This document shows, in pieces, positions 24,094 through 32,521 of a stretch of DNA of 64,000 bases. The notes under the pieces were generated by a model. That model was not told the origin of the DNA. It saw nothing but the letters and a program-made list of their open reading frames with translations, and ran no database searches. Position numbers and translations under genes: made by a program. The stretch's first letter is position 1. Each line of letters opens with the position of its first letter. Source of the DNA: Lentzea pudingi (GTDB taxonomy: Bacteria; Actinomycetota; Actinomycetes; Mycobacteriales; Pseudonocardiaceae); contig NZ_BMNC01000003.1 in the NCBI RefSeq assembly GCF_014646255.1, positions 372,001 through 436,000 of the forward strand. The letters run 5' to 3'.

Positions 24094-27000
24094 TCCCAAG
24101 TGGATGAACGGGGCCCACCTGCTCGGGCGGTAGGGGTCCTCGTCGCGCAGCCGCCGCACGACGGTGTGCAGCGCTCGCGCCACCTCGCCCGGATTCTGGG
24201 CGAGGTGGTCGTACATCGTGGCGGCGACGCGCACCGCCGTGTCGTCCCCGATCGCCCACAGGGTGCTGACGACCTGCCTGGCACCGGCGACCTGCATCGC
24301 GGCGGCGACGTGCGACGCCTCGTCAGGCAGGTCGCCGCCCATGGCCGTGTCACAGGCGGACAGCACGACGAGCTCGGCGTCGAGGTGGAGTCCCGCGATG
24401 TCGGCGATGCTCAGGACCGCGTCGGCGAGGTAAAGCCCGTTCTTCCCGCCGTGGCAGGCGAAGTGCGCACTCGAGTGCCGCGGCAGCGACTCCAGCACCT
24501 GGGCGCGGGTGGCCGCGGCCCCGGTCAGCTCCACCGCATCCGGGAAACGCGATCGCAGCAGCGCCACCTCGTCGGCCGCCGACGGCAGGGGACCCAGTCC
24601 GGGCACGTAGGCCGGGCGGTCGGCGAAGGCGACGACCAGCGGTGGCCGGTGCCCAGTCGCCGCTGCCCGCCGCGCGTGCAGCAGCGCGCGCAACGTCGGC
24701 GTCGTCGACGAGACGACGCGGTCGAGGACCGACTGGCCCGGATCGTCGTCCGGGTCGTGGAACCCGGCGGCGTGCAACGGCATCAGCGCGAGAGGACCGG
24801 TCGGGCACCACCACACGCGCTCGCCGGAGATCGTGGCGAGCACCGGCTCGGCCACCGCCTCCCACAGCCACTCCAGGGCGGCGAACACGACCTGTTCGCG
24901 GGATCCGGCGGAACCGCCGACGCCGACACCCGCCTTCGCCACCGCGTCCAGGTAGCTCTCGGCCATGGCCTCGGCGCGCTCCGGGGTCAGGCCGGGCAGC
25001 TCCACCACCCGGACACCGCCGTCGGCCACCACCAGTGCGTCGCACCGCAGCCTGCTCACGTTGACGAGCACCACCGGACCGTCCGCCGCCGCTTCGGCGA
25101 GGGCCGCGAACGGCGTCGGCCGGAGGAACCGCTCGAACCCGGGGCGGGCCCGGACGGCCTCGACGAGCGCGTCCCACTCGCGGGCCAGCACCCGCCTGCG
25201 TTCGGCCACGTCGGTCGCGCCCCGGCTGTCCGCCCAGCCCAGCGCATCGGTTTCGGCACGCAGTCCCGCCAGGCGGTCCGCGAGGTCGGGGTGGGCCCGC
25301 AGATCGGCACGGGCGTCGAGGGTCTGGCCCCAGAAGAGCGTTCGGCCGTGGTCGAGCAGTTCGACGGCCCGCCGGGGATCACCGGCCGCCACGAACGCCG
25401 CCGCCGCGTCGCGGGCGACGGCGGGCCAGCGGGTGAGCAGCCGGTCCCGGTCGGTTCTCGCCAGGCCGCGCCACAGGATCTGATGCAGGTGGTCGACCGC
25501 GTCGGCGTACACCCGGCTCGCGGCCTCCCATTCACCGTGGCCGGCGTGCAGCCTTGCCAGGGAGACGAACGCGTCCATCCGGTCGAGCGCGCGGCCCGTC
25601 GTACCCACGACCTGCTGGGCGAGTGCCTCCGCGGCGTCGGCGGTCCTGCCGAGGTCTTCCAGCACCTGCGCGAGCGCCAGCAACGCCTTCTGGTGGTCCG
25701 GGGCCTCCCGCGGTCGTGCGGCGATCACCGCGCGGAACTGCTCGGCGGCCTCGGCCAGGTCGTCGCGGCTGTTCGTGGCACGGCCGCGGTCGCGCAACGC
25801 CAGCCCCAGGTTGAGCTGGTCCGAGGGCACCGGTCGCACGGCCAGGGCCGCCCGCAGCGAGTCGATCGCCTCGTCGATGTGCCCGCGTTCCCCGGTGATC
25901 CAGAACCGGTAGCGGAGCCGGTTGCCGAGGTTGGCCCGGGCGTGGGCGCGCTCGGCGGGCGACGTGGCCGACCGTTCCGCCCTGCGGCCGACCTCGATCG
26001 CCTCGTCGAGGTCCGCGCGGCGCGAGGAGTGCTCGTAGCGGTACACCAGCGCACTGCCCAGGGTGCTGAGGTACCTGCCCTGCTCCGGCTCCAGCTCGAC
26101 GACCCGGCGGGCGTACCCGATGGCCTCGTCTAGGTCGGCGCCCGAGCGGTCGCGCTGGAACCGGGTGAGCAGCGCCGCGCCGAGGTTCACCAGGTAGTCG
26201 AGCTTGCCGTGGCCGAGCGGCACGTCGCCGCCGAGCGAGGGGTGCCCGAGGCTCTCCCGCAACAGCTCGACCGAGTCGTCCAGGTCGGCGTCCTCTCCGC
26301 GCTCCTCGAACCGCCGCATCAGAGCCGGGCCGACCGCCCAGCCGGCCATCCAGCGGTCCGGTCCGGCCTCGGCCAGCAGGACCCGTCCTTCGGCGCAGAT
26401 CCGGTCGAGCAGCTCCACGTCCCCTGTCTGCTCATACTCTCCCAGGAACGTCATCAGCCGGTTCCCGCGCGAGACGAACGACTCGGGGTTGTCCACGTAC
26501 TCGAGGCCAGGTGGCAGCTGGAGGTCCAGAGGGCCGCGCAGCGCGACGACCTCGTCCAGCGCTTCCTCCGCGGCGGCACGGAGATCGGGGTCGGTGGTGC
26601 GTTCGGCCGCCATCCGGAGGTACTGCGCGGCCTCGTCGACGTCGGCGCCGGCCCGCGTCTCCTCGAAGCGGTGGCGGTACCCGATGCCGAGGTTGAACAG
26701 CATGCTCGCGAGGACCGGGTGCTCGGGCGGGCACAGGTCGACCACCTGGTGCAGGGTCTCCAGCATCGCGTCGAGGTCCTCGAGGGTGCCGGTGCGCTGG
26801 AACCGGTGACCGCGCACCTGGCTGAGGCTCGCGAGGAACGGGAAGTGGTTGCCGTCGCCCGGCGGCAGCAGCCGCAACGCGCGTTCGAGGTCCTCCTGGG
26901 CGGCGTCGAGCGGCGAGAGGTCACCGGTGATCTCGGTCCACGTGACGATGGCGTTACCCCGCAGGCCGTACAGCGAGCCGAGACCGTTGAGGTCGGGCGG

Positions 27001-27480
27001 CAGCGAGTCGAGGCACGCGTCCATCAGCTCGATCGCGTGGGCCACCAGTTGGGCGTCGTGCTTCCCGCTCAGCAGCACCAGCGACTTGGCGGCCTCGGCT
27101 GCCTCCGCGACCGGCCGCCAGTCGCCGGTCGCCCGGCCCAGCATCAGGGAGCGGACGGCGAAGTTCTTCAACGCGAACGGTTTCGACGTCTCCGGCGCCA
27201 CGTCGGCCAGTTCCCAGTAGGCCTCTCTGCAGTCCTTGAGCCACTGCACGTCGTCGTTGCGCATGCCCAGCGCCTCGGCGAGCACGAGCAACGCCGCCGG
27301 GCGTTCCGCCGCGCCCGGCAGGCACAGCGAGAGGGCGTGACGGGCCTCGGCGACGGACTCGTCGAGCGCGCCCAGGTCACCGCTCTGCCGGTAGCGCTCC
27401 AGCCAGCCGCGGGCGTTGCGCAACGCGAACCCGACGTCCTGGTCGGGTTCGTACCGGTCGCGGGGTCGACGCCCGAACAT
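24088..27480 (-). CDS. TPR-CHAT protein (caspase-like peptidase with tetratricopeptide repeats)
   Basis: A 1130-residue protein. About the first 800 residues are degenerate TPR-like helical repeats, with recurring D-[LI]-DEAI units such as SGADLDEAIGYARRVVELEP, RADLDEAIEVGRRA and GHIDEAIDSLRAAL. The last 320 residues form a CHAT domain with the caspase/separase-like dyad: His near 1010 (HFACHGG) and Cys near 1043 (LSACDTAMGG), followed by VVSTLWAIGDD. There is no signal peptide, so it is cytoplasmic. CHAT proteases are known from defence and programmed cell death, including the TPR-CHAT of type III-E CRISPR. Divergent from it, 69 bases away, is a zinc-ribbon, membrane and TPR trio that is its likely partner set. 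Confidence 0.9.
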   Translation of the reverse strand: MFGRRPRDRYEPDQDVGFALRNARGWLERYRQSGDLGALDESVAEARHALSLCLPGAAERPAALLVLAEALGMRNDDVQWLKDCREAYWELADVAPETSKPFALKNFAVRSLMLGRATGDWRPVAEAAEAAKSLVLLSGKHDAQLVAHAIELMDACLDSLPPDLNGLGSLYGLRGNAIVTWTEITGDLSPLDAAQEDLERALRLLPPGDGNHFPFLASLSQVRGHRFQRTGTLEDLDAMLETLHQVVDLCPPEHPVLASMLFNLGIGYRHRFEETRAGADVDEAAQYLRMAAERTTDPDLRAAAEEALDEVVALRGPLDLQLPPGLEYVDNPESFVSRGNRLMTFLGEYEQTGDVELLDRICAEGRVLLAEAGPDRWMAGWAVGPALMRRFEERGEDADLDDSVELLRESLGHPSLGGDVPLGHGKLDYLVNLGAALLTRFQRDRSGADLDEAIGYARRVVELEPEQGRYLSTLGSALVYRYEHSSRRADLDEAIEVGRRAERSATSPAERAHARANLGNRLRYRFWITGERGHIDEAIDSLRAALAVRPVPSDQLNLGLALRDRGRATNSRDDLAEAAEQFRAVIAARPREAPDHQKALLALAQVLEDLGRTADAAEALAQQVVGTTGRALDRMDAFVSLARLHAGHGEWEAASRVYADAVDHLHQILWRGLARTDRDRLLTRWPAVARDAAAAFVAAGDPRRAVELLDHGRTLFWGQTLDARADLRAHPDLADRLAGLRAETDALGWADSRGATDVAERRRVLAREWDALVEAVRARPGFERFLRPTPFAALAEAAADGPVVLVNVSRLRCDALVVADGGVRVVELPGLTPERAEAMAESYLDAVAKAGVGVGGSAGSREQVVFAALEWLWEAVAEPVLATISGERVWWCPTGPLALMPLHAAGFHDPDDDPGQSVLDRVVSSTTPTLRALLHARRAAATGHRPPLVVAFADRPAYVPGLGPLPSAADEVALLRSRFPDAVELTGAAATRAQVLESLPRHSSAHFACHGGKNGLYLADAVLSIADIAGLHLDAELVVLSACDTAMGGDLPDEASHVAAAMQVAGARQVVSTLWAIGDDTAVRVAATMYDHLAQNPGEVARALHTVVRRLRDEDPYRPSRWAPFIHLGR

Positions 27481-27549
27481 GCCTGAATCCCCCAACTCCA
27501 CGCTGTGACGTGGTTTACGCTCACCGTAACGGGAGAGAGGGACGTTTCG

Positions 27550-27912
27550 TTGGGCAACGAGCAGGACTTCCTCGCGCTCTGGTGCGCACAGCTGCCCGCA
27601 CTGCGCGAACACGCCCGCGGCAACGGGGTTCTCGCGAGACTCGACCGGGACGTCGACCGCATCCGCGACGGCGCGTCGCCGGAGCGGGCGTTGCTCAAGT
27701 GGGTCTCGCCGGAGACGGCCGAGGCGTTGCGCGGCTGGGCGGACCGTCCGGCGTCGGGCATGGCCGGGCTCCCGGGAATGCTGGGGACACCAGGAGTCGG
27801 CGCCGGAAACTACACCTGTCCCCGTGACCGGTGCGGCCGCCGCGCGCACCGCGACGAACACGGCCACGTGCCCCGCTGCACCGCGTTCGACGAGACCATG
27901 CGCCCTTCATGA
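27550..27912 (+). CDS. Zinc-ribbon protein of the CHAT cassette
   Basis: A 120-residue protein. The N-terminal 75 residues are helical and acidic (NEQDFLALWCAQLPALREHA, then ERALLKWVSPETAEALRGWA). After a flexible Gly/Pro stretch comes a C-terminal zinc-ribbon-like motif (YTCPRDRCGRRAHRDEHG, then HVPRC), with three Cys and nearby His. I start at TTG 27550, because a GGGAGAGAGGG purine run precedes it by nine bases; GTG 27505 is an upstream alternative. Its end overlaps the membrane protein start (ATGA), so the two are coupled. It may be the adaptor or sensor for the divergent CHAT protein; that is inference. Confidence 0.65.
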   Translation: MGNEQDFLALWCAQLPALREHARGNGVLARLDRDVDRIRDGASPERALLKWVSPETAEALRGWADRPASGMAGLPGMLGTPGVGAGNYTCPRDRCGRRAHRDEHGHVPRCTAFDETMRPS

Positions 27913-28700
27913 CCGCCCTGCTGACCGAGGCGAGCAAACGGGTGGGCGCCCACTGGTTCACCGCGGTCCTGCTGCCGGGCCTGGTCCTCGTCGCCTGCGG
28001 CGCTACCGCGTTCACGCTCGGGCACGCCCACGCGCTGGACCTGACCCGCCTGACCGGCGAGGTCGGCAAGCTACTCAAAGCGCAGCAGGGTCAGCTGGTC
28101 ATGACCGGCGCGCTGAGCATCGCCGCGGCGGGTGTGCTCGGGACCGCGGCAGCAGGCATCGGCAAGGCGGTGCAGCGCTGGTGGCTGCGTGAGCGCTTCC
28201 TCACCGGCGGCCTGCTCACCCGGTCGCGCTGGTCCCGCCGCACCCGCGCGTTGAAGGCCGCCGAACGCGCCGAGATCGTCCCCATCGCCGCGTACCTGCC
28301 GCAGCGCCCGACGTGGATCGGTGATCGCGTTCGGCTGGTCGAGACGCGGGTGCGGGCCGAGTACCACGTGAGCGCGGCGCTGGTGTGGCCCCGCGTGTGG
28401 CTCCTGCTCACCGAGGACGCCCGCCGCCCGATCAGCGACGCCCGCGCCCGGTACGCCGACGCCGTGACCCTCACCGGCTGGGGAACCTTCTACCTGCTGG
28501 CGGGTGTGCTGTGGTGGCCGGCGCTCGTGATCGGCGGCGCGGTCTGGCTCACCGCGTGGCGCCGGGCGCGCGACACGCTCACCGAGCACGCCGACCTGGT
28601 CGAGGCTGCCATCGACGTCCACCTGCACGCCCTGGGCGAGGCGCTCGGCGTCACCGAAGGCAAGGCGATCGACGACCGTTTGAGGAAGTCCGGTCCTTAG
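27909..28700 (+). CDS. Membrane protein of the CHAT cassette
   Basis: A 263-residue protein with hydrophobic segments at about residues 16-40 (WFTAVLLPGLVLVACGATAF), 64-85 (VMTGALSIAAAGVLGTAAAG) and 195-222 (LLAGVLWWPALVIGGAVWL). A basic cytoplasmic-type region of about 110 residues separates the second and third. I recognise no family. ATGA overlap with the zinc-ribbon gene and a 12-base gap to the TPR gene indicate one operon. In conflict-system logic such a protein could be a membrane effector or anchor released by CHAT cleavage, but nothing in the sequence proves it. Confidence 0.7.
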   Translation: MTALLTEASKRVGAHWFTAVLLPGLVLVACGATAFTLGHAHALDLTRLTGEVGKLLKAQQGQLVMTGALSIAAAGVLGTAAAGIGKAVQRWWLRERFLTGGLLTRSRWSRRTRALKAAERAEIVPIAAYLPQRPTWIGDRVRLVETRVRAEYHVSAALVWPRVWLLLTEDARRPISDARARYADAVTLTGWGTFYLLAGVLWWPALVIGGAVWLTAWRRARDTLTEHADLVEAAIDVHLHALGEALGVTEGKAIDDRLRKSGP

Positions 28701-28712
28701 GGGGAGACGACC

Positions 28713-29309
28713 GTGTGGTTCTCACGTCGCAAGGAAACGCCGGTGCCCGCTGAACTGGCCCGCCGCATCAAGAGCGCGCTGGCGTTGTTCGACGCGGGCC
28801 AGTACCAGCACGCCGAACCCGAGTGGACGGCGCTCGTGCTCGACTGCAGGGAGCAACTGGGCCCGGACCACCCGGAGACGCTCAGGAACGTCGACCGCCT
28901 CGGCTCGGTGTACTTCCGGCTCAAGAAGCTCATGCAGTCGGAGGCGATGCACCGCGCGGCGCACGAGCAGGCGCTCACCACCTTCGGTGCCGACCACCCG
29001 GAGACGTTGTCCTTCGCGCACAACAGGGCCTGCGCGATGGTCGTCATGGGGGACCGGTCCGCGATCCCGTTGCTGGAGGACACGCTGGCACGCCAGCGGC
29101 GCAAGCTCGGCATGCGCCACGAGGCCACCATCACCACCGCCAAGACCCTGGGCGTCTTCCTCTTCATGAAAGGCGACGCGCAGGGCGCGCTCGACCTGCT
29201 CGAGGAAGCCCTCGCCGCGGCCATGCGCGCGTTCGGGAGGGACGACCCGCTGACCGCGGACATCGCCCACCAGCTGGACATCGTGCGGCGCAACTCCTAC
29301 CGGCGCTGA
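28713..29309 (+). CDS. TPR (kinesin-light-chain-like) repeat protein
   Basis: A 198-residue protein with four TPR_12-type helical pairs. The typical G-x-DHPET motif occurs twice (LGPDHPETLRN, FGADHPETLSF), with a third, altered copy (FGRDDPLTADI). Between them are SVYFRLKKLMQSEAMHRAAHEQ and ALDLLEEALAAAMRAF. It probably binds protein partners in the cytoplasm. GTG 28713 follows GGGGGAGA. It is the last gene of the trio divergent from TPR-CHAT, so a role in the same complex is likely. Confidence 0.78.
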   Translation: MWFSRRKETPVPAELARRIKSALALFDAGQYQHAEPEWTALVLDCREQLGPDHPETLRNVDRLGSVYFRLKKLMQSEAMHRAAHEQALTTFGADHPETLSFAHNRACAMVVMGDRSAIPLLEDTLARQRRKLGMRHEATITTAKTLGVFLFMKGDAQGALDLLEEALAAAMRAFGRDDPLTADIAHQLDIVRRNSYRR

Positions 29310-29312
29310 CCG

Positions 29313-29350
29313 AGGCCGCCAGTCGCGGCACTCGCGTCACTTGGCGGCCT
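29313..29350. terminator. Possible hairpin terminator
   Basis: Nine-base arms AGGCCGCCA and TGGCGGCCT flank a 20-base loop between the convergent TPR and binding-protein genes. The right arm lies within the end of the binding-protein gene, so the assignment is tentative. Confidence 0.35.
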
Positions 29351-30623
29351 TCTGCGCCTCCTGCACCGCCGTGCGCCAGGCCTCGTCCGGGCGCTTGCCC
29401 TGTTCGACCGACTGCAGCGCCGGGCCGAACACGTTCTCCTGGATCTGCCCGTCGGCGGGCCCCTTGTGCTGTGCTGCCTTCACCTTCTGCACCTGCGCGG
29501 CGAACAGCGCTCCCGCTTTGACGTTGTCGAAGTAGGTGTTGACGTGCTCCAGCAGCGCCCTGTTCTCCAGCGCGTCGATCTGGCTGGGGAACGTCCCCTT
29601 GGACTGGAACGCCCTGATCTGCTGTTCCGGAGCGGTCAGCCAGGCCGCGAGCGCCGCCGCCCGGGGCGCGTCGCGGCTCTGCTTCGGCACGGTCAGGTAG
29701 GAGCCGCCCCAGTTGCCGCCGCCGTTGGGGAACGCGTCGGTGACGGCCCACTTGCCGGCGTTCTCCGGCCCCGCCTGGGTCTCGATGACGCCGAGCATCC
29801 ACGACGGGCACGTCTTGGTGGCGAACCTGCCGAGCTTGAAGCCGGTGTTCCACTCGTTGCTGAAGGCGGCCAGCTTCGCCGACTGCCCCCTCGCCACGGC
29901 GTTCGTGACGGCGGCCCAGTCGCTCCTGATGGCGGGGTTGGACTCGACGACGAGCGTGTCCGCCCTGTCGTAGAAGCCGACGTCGTGCTGGTTGTGCATC
30001 GCGTTGAAGATCTGCGCCGCGCTGTCGAACCAGGCGACGCCGGAGACCTTGCCGACGAACTTGTCACCCGCCGCGAAGTAGCTGTCCCACGTGGCGAAGA
30101 GCTGCCTGACCTCGTCCGGGTCGGAGGGCAGTCCCGCCTCGGCGAAGAGGTCCTTGCGGTAGCACATGGCCAGCGGGCCGATGTCCGTGCCGTAACCGAT
30201 CAGCCTGCGGTCCTTGGTGGTCGCGGCCTCGGCCTTCCACTTCAGCCAGCGGTCCGGCGTCACGTCCCGCGGGCCGATCTCCGTCAGGTCGTGGAACTGG
30301 CCGGACCTGGCCATGACCTGGCTGAGGTAGCCCTCCTCGACCGCCTCGACGTCGGCGAGTCCCGACCCCGCTCCCAGCTTGGTGAAGAGGTTCTGGTGGT
30401 GCGGGGCGCCCTGGCCGGTCTTGCGCTGGGTGATCTTGATGTCGGGGTGGGCGGCCTCGTACTCCTTGAACAGCTCCTCGTAGCCGAACTCGTTGAACGT
30501 GGCGACGGTCAGCTCGATCCGGCCGTCGGAGGTCCGGCTCCCGGCTCCGCCCGCGCCGCAGGACGTGACGGCGACGGACATGACGGCGCAGATCGCCACG
30601 GTTCTCCAGCGGCTCGGGCGCAC
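29337..30623 (-). CDS. Orphan sugar ABC transporter substrate-binding lipoprotein
   Basis: A 428-residue family 1 binding protein with a lipoprotein signal (ICAVMSVAVTSCGAGG, Cys at VTSC). The mature part has typical MalE-class features: ELTVATFNEFGYEELFKEYE, ADVEAVEEGYLSQVM, and a C-terminal KRPDEAWRTAVQEA. It resembles cellobiose or other oligosaccharide binders. No permease or ATPase gene is adjacent: the downstream neighbour is convergent and the upstream neighbour is a P450 operon. It must use a transporter encoded elsewhere. GTG 30623 follows GAGGAG. Two LacI-type operators lie 32 and about 230 bases upstream. Confidence 0.88.
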   Translation of the reverse strand: MRPSRWRTVAICAVMSVAVTSCGAGGAGSRTSDGRIELTVATFNEFGYEELFKEYEAAHPDIKITQRKTGQGAPHHQNLFTKLGAGSGLADVEAVEEGYLSQVMARSGQFHDLTEIGPRDVTPDRWLKWKAEAATTKDRRLIGYGTDIGPLAMCYRKDLFAEAGLPSDPDEVRQLFATWDSYFAAGDKFVGKVSGVAWFDSAAQIFNAMHNQHDVGFYDRADTLVVESNPAIRSDWAAVTNAVARGQSAKLAAFSNEWNTGFKLGRFATKTCPSWMLGVIETQAGPENAGKWAVTDAFPNGGGNWGGSYLTVPKQSRDAPRAAALAAWLTAPEQQIRAFQSKGTFPSQIDALENRALLEHVNTYFDNVKAGALFAAQVQKVKAAQHKGPADGQIQENVFGPALQSVEQGKRPDEAWRTAVQEAQKAAK

Positions 30624-30654
30624 GGCGAAACTCCTCTGACGGCGGCGTCGGATG

Positions 30655-30670
30655 CTGGGAGCGCTCCCAG
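30655..30670. promoter_or_regulatory. LacI/CebR-type operator
   Basis: CTGGGAGCGCTCCCAG is a perfect 16-base palindrome containing TGGGAGCGCTCCCA, the sequence bound by CebR-like LacI regulators of cellulose and cello-oligosaccharide genes in actinomycetes. It lies 32 bases upstream of the orphan binding-protein gene, so it would block its transcription until the sugar inducer is present. Confidence 0.8.
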
Positions 30671-30845
30671 ATTGAGGGAGTCTGATATCGCCGGGCAGAG
30701 GTGTCAAGCGGTTCGCGCTTATCGGCGAGTCTTCAGCTGTGCTCGCATCAAAAGCTTGCGCGGGAGGGGAAACGACTTGTTTGGATGCGTTCTGCGTACA
30801 GGCCGGACCTGTTTGGTGGTCGACCGACTGGTGCCAGTGCGGTGG

Positions 30846-30877
30846 CAAGAATCCTGGGAACGCTCCCAGGATTCTTG
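30846..30877. promoter_or_regulatory. Second LacI-type operator embedded in a long hairpin
   Basis: Perfect 14-base arms (CAAGAATCCTGGGA and its complement) flank ACGC. The centre, TGGGAACGCTCCCA, differs by one base from the operator at 30655. The hairpin lies about 50 bases after the ferredoxin stop, so it may also terminate the P450 operon. Confidence 0.6.
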
Positions 30878-30925
30878 GTGGTGGTCACGCCGCCGCCGAC
30901 GTGACCACCCGTTCGACCCTGCGGG

Positions 30926-31120
30926 CTAGCGCTCCACGACGATCGCGAGCGCCGGGCACAGCAGGGCGGCGTGCTCGGTGGCCGCCTCCAGTTCGGCGGG
31001 CGGGTCCTCCACCAGCAGGACCACCATGCCGTCCTCGTCGCGCTGGTCGAAGACGTCTGGTGCCGCGAGCACGCACTGTCCCGCGCCGACGCACGCGTCC
31101 ACGTCTACACGGACCTTCAT
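30926..31120 (-). CDS. 3Fe-4S type ferredoxin for the cytochrome P450
   Basis: A 64-residue ferredoxin: KVRVDVDACVGAGQCVLAAP has the first two cluster Cys (Cx5C) and LLCPALAIVVER the last, a three-Cys arrangement as in the small ferredoxins that serve CYP105-like enzymes. The ATG overlaps the P450 stop (ATGA), so it is co-translated and delivers electrons to that P450. No ferredoxin reductase gene is present nearby. Confidence 0.92.
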   Translation of the reverse strand: MKVRVDVDACVGAGQCVLAAPDVFDQRDEDGMVVLLVEDPPAELEAATEHAALLCPALAIVVER

Positions 31121-32358
31121 CGGTTGTCCTCCTCGTCCCAGGTGACCGGCAGTGCGCGCACGCCGTAGACCAGTGCGTCGTTCTTGAACTCGACGTCCTC
31201 GAACGGCACGGCGAGCCGCAGCGTCGGGATGCGCTGGTGCAGGCGGACGAACACCTCCTGCAGTTCGACCCGGGCCAGCTGCTGACCGAGGCACTGGTGG
31301 ATGCCGTAGCCGAACGCCAGGTGCGCGGTCGCCCCGCGCCGGAGGTCGATGCGGTCCGGGTCGGGGAACACCGACTCGTCGCGGTTGCCCGCCGACAACG
31401 CGGCCACCAACCACTCGCCCGCCTTGATCGTCTCGTCGCCGACCGTCACGTCGCCGGTGGCCTGGCGCAGCACGCCGAACTGCACGATCGACAGGTAGCG
31501 GAGCATCTCGTCGACGGCGGTGCCCGCGAGCCCGGGGTCGGCCCGCAGCGCGGCCAGCTGATCGGGCTGGCGCAGCAGGGCGAGCGTGCTGAGGCCGATC
31601 ATGTTGGCCGTGGTCTCGTGCCCGGCGATGAGCAGCGTGATGCCGAGGGTGACCAGTTCCTCGACGGACAGCTCCTGGCCGTTCTCCCCGGCGCGGACGA
31701 TCAGCCTGCCCAGCAGGTCGTCGCCCGGTGCCGCCAGCTTGGTCAGCACGAGCTGCGTCATGAACCCGACGACCTCAAGGTTCGCCTGTTCCAGCGCGGC
31801 GGGGTCGCTGTTCGTGCCGATGAGCACCGCGGTCTGCTCCTGGAACCGGTCGCGGTCGCCATAGTCGACCCCGAGCAGTTCGCAGATCACCAGTGACGGG
31901 ATCGGCAGCGCGAAGTGCTCGACCAGGTCGACCGGCCCGCCGTGCTCGAGCAGCGCGTCGAGGTGGTCGTCGACCAGGCCCTGGACGTAGGGGCGCAGGG
32001 CCTGGATCCGCTTGACGGTGAACTCCGGCGTCAGCAGGCGGCGCAGCCGGGCGTGGCCGGCGCCGTCCATGTTGAGCAGGCTGCCGGGTGCGACCGGCCG
32101 GTCGAGCAGGCCGCCCGGCACGACGTGCGTGGACGGGGCCGCGTGCGAGCTGAGGTTGGGATCGGCCAGCGCCGCACGCACGTCGGCGTACCGGCTGACG
32201 ACGCGGGCGTTGACGCCGACCGGACACGCCAGCGACGGGGTGCCCTCCTGTTCGCGCAGGTCCGCGTACTCGGCGGGCGGATCGAACGGGCACTCGGGGT
32301 CGCGTGCGGTGGGGAAGGAGGCCAGGTCGGACCGCAGGTCGGTGGCGGTCTCAGTCAT
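31117..32358 (-). CDS. Cytochrome P450 (CYP105-like)
   Basis: A 413-residue bacterial class I P450. The I-helix oxygen-binding motif is LIAGHETTANM, and the heme loop is FGYGIHQCLGQQLAR with the Cys ligand (FxxGxHxCxG). It is soluble, with no membrane anchor. Homologues hydroxylate macrolides, terpenoids or xenobiotics. I start at ATG 32358; an upstream GTG (32370) is possible. It forms an operon with the ferredoxin and is divergent from a TetR gene, with two matching operators in the gap; induction by its substrate or a xenobiotic is likely. Confidence 0.93.
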   Translation of the reverse strand: MTETATDLRSDLASFPTARDPECPFDPPAEYADLREQEGTPSLACPVGVNARVVSRYADVRAALADPNLSSHAAPSTHVVPGGLLDRPVAPGSLLNMDGAGHARLRRLLTPEFTVKRIQALRPYVQGLVDDHLDALLEHGGPVDLVEHFALPIPSLVICELLGVDYGDRDRFQEQTAVLIGTNSDPAALEQANLEVVGFMTQLVLTKLAAPGDDLLGRLIVRAGENGQELSVEELVTLGITLLIAGHETTANMIGLSTLALLRQPDQLAALRADPGLAGTAVDEMLRYLSIVQFGVLRQATGDVTVGDETIKAGEWLVAALSAGNRDESVFPDPDRIDLRRGATAHLAFGYGIHQCLGQQLARVELQEVFVRLHQRIPTLRLAVPFEDVEFKNDALVYGVRALPVTWDEEDNR

Positions 32359-32382
32359 GGCGCGGCCCACCTTCGAAGGAAA

Positions 32383-32403
32383 ATATGGCAGTCGCTGTCA
32401 TAT
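32383..32403. promoter_or_regulatory. TetR operator, copy 1 (P450 side)
   Basis: Arms ATATGGCAG and CTGTCATAT with a three-base centre form a 21-base near-palindrome (one mismatch), 25 bases from the P450 start. Copy 2 at 32455 shares the arms and the spacing. Confidence 0.65.
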
Positions 32404-32454
32404 GGCTGAGGCTGCCAGATCGCATTGAATGCCGCAACTGGCGGGAGCGTCATG

Positions 32455-32469
32455 TGGCAGTGGCTGCCA
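32455..32469. promoter_or_regulatory. TetR operator, copy 2 (regulator side)
   Basis: TGGCAGTGGCTGCCA has perfect six-base arms around a three-base centre. A further TGGCAG half-site follows at 32472. It lies 53 bases before the TetR start, about 69 bases centre to centre from copy 1. Confidence 0.6.
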
Positions 32470-32521
32470 TGTGGCAGTGCTACCGTGCGGTCCGCGAACG
32501 ACAGGGCCAGGAGGTGCGCGG

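Noticed and set aside
27505..27549. Upstream GTG for the zinc-ribbon protein
   Set aside because: No ribosome-binding site, and the added residues do not resemble a conserved start; TTG 27550 has a good purine run.
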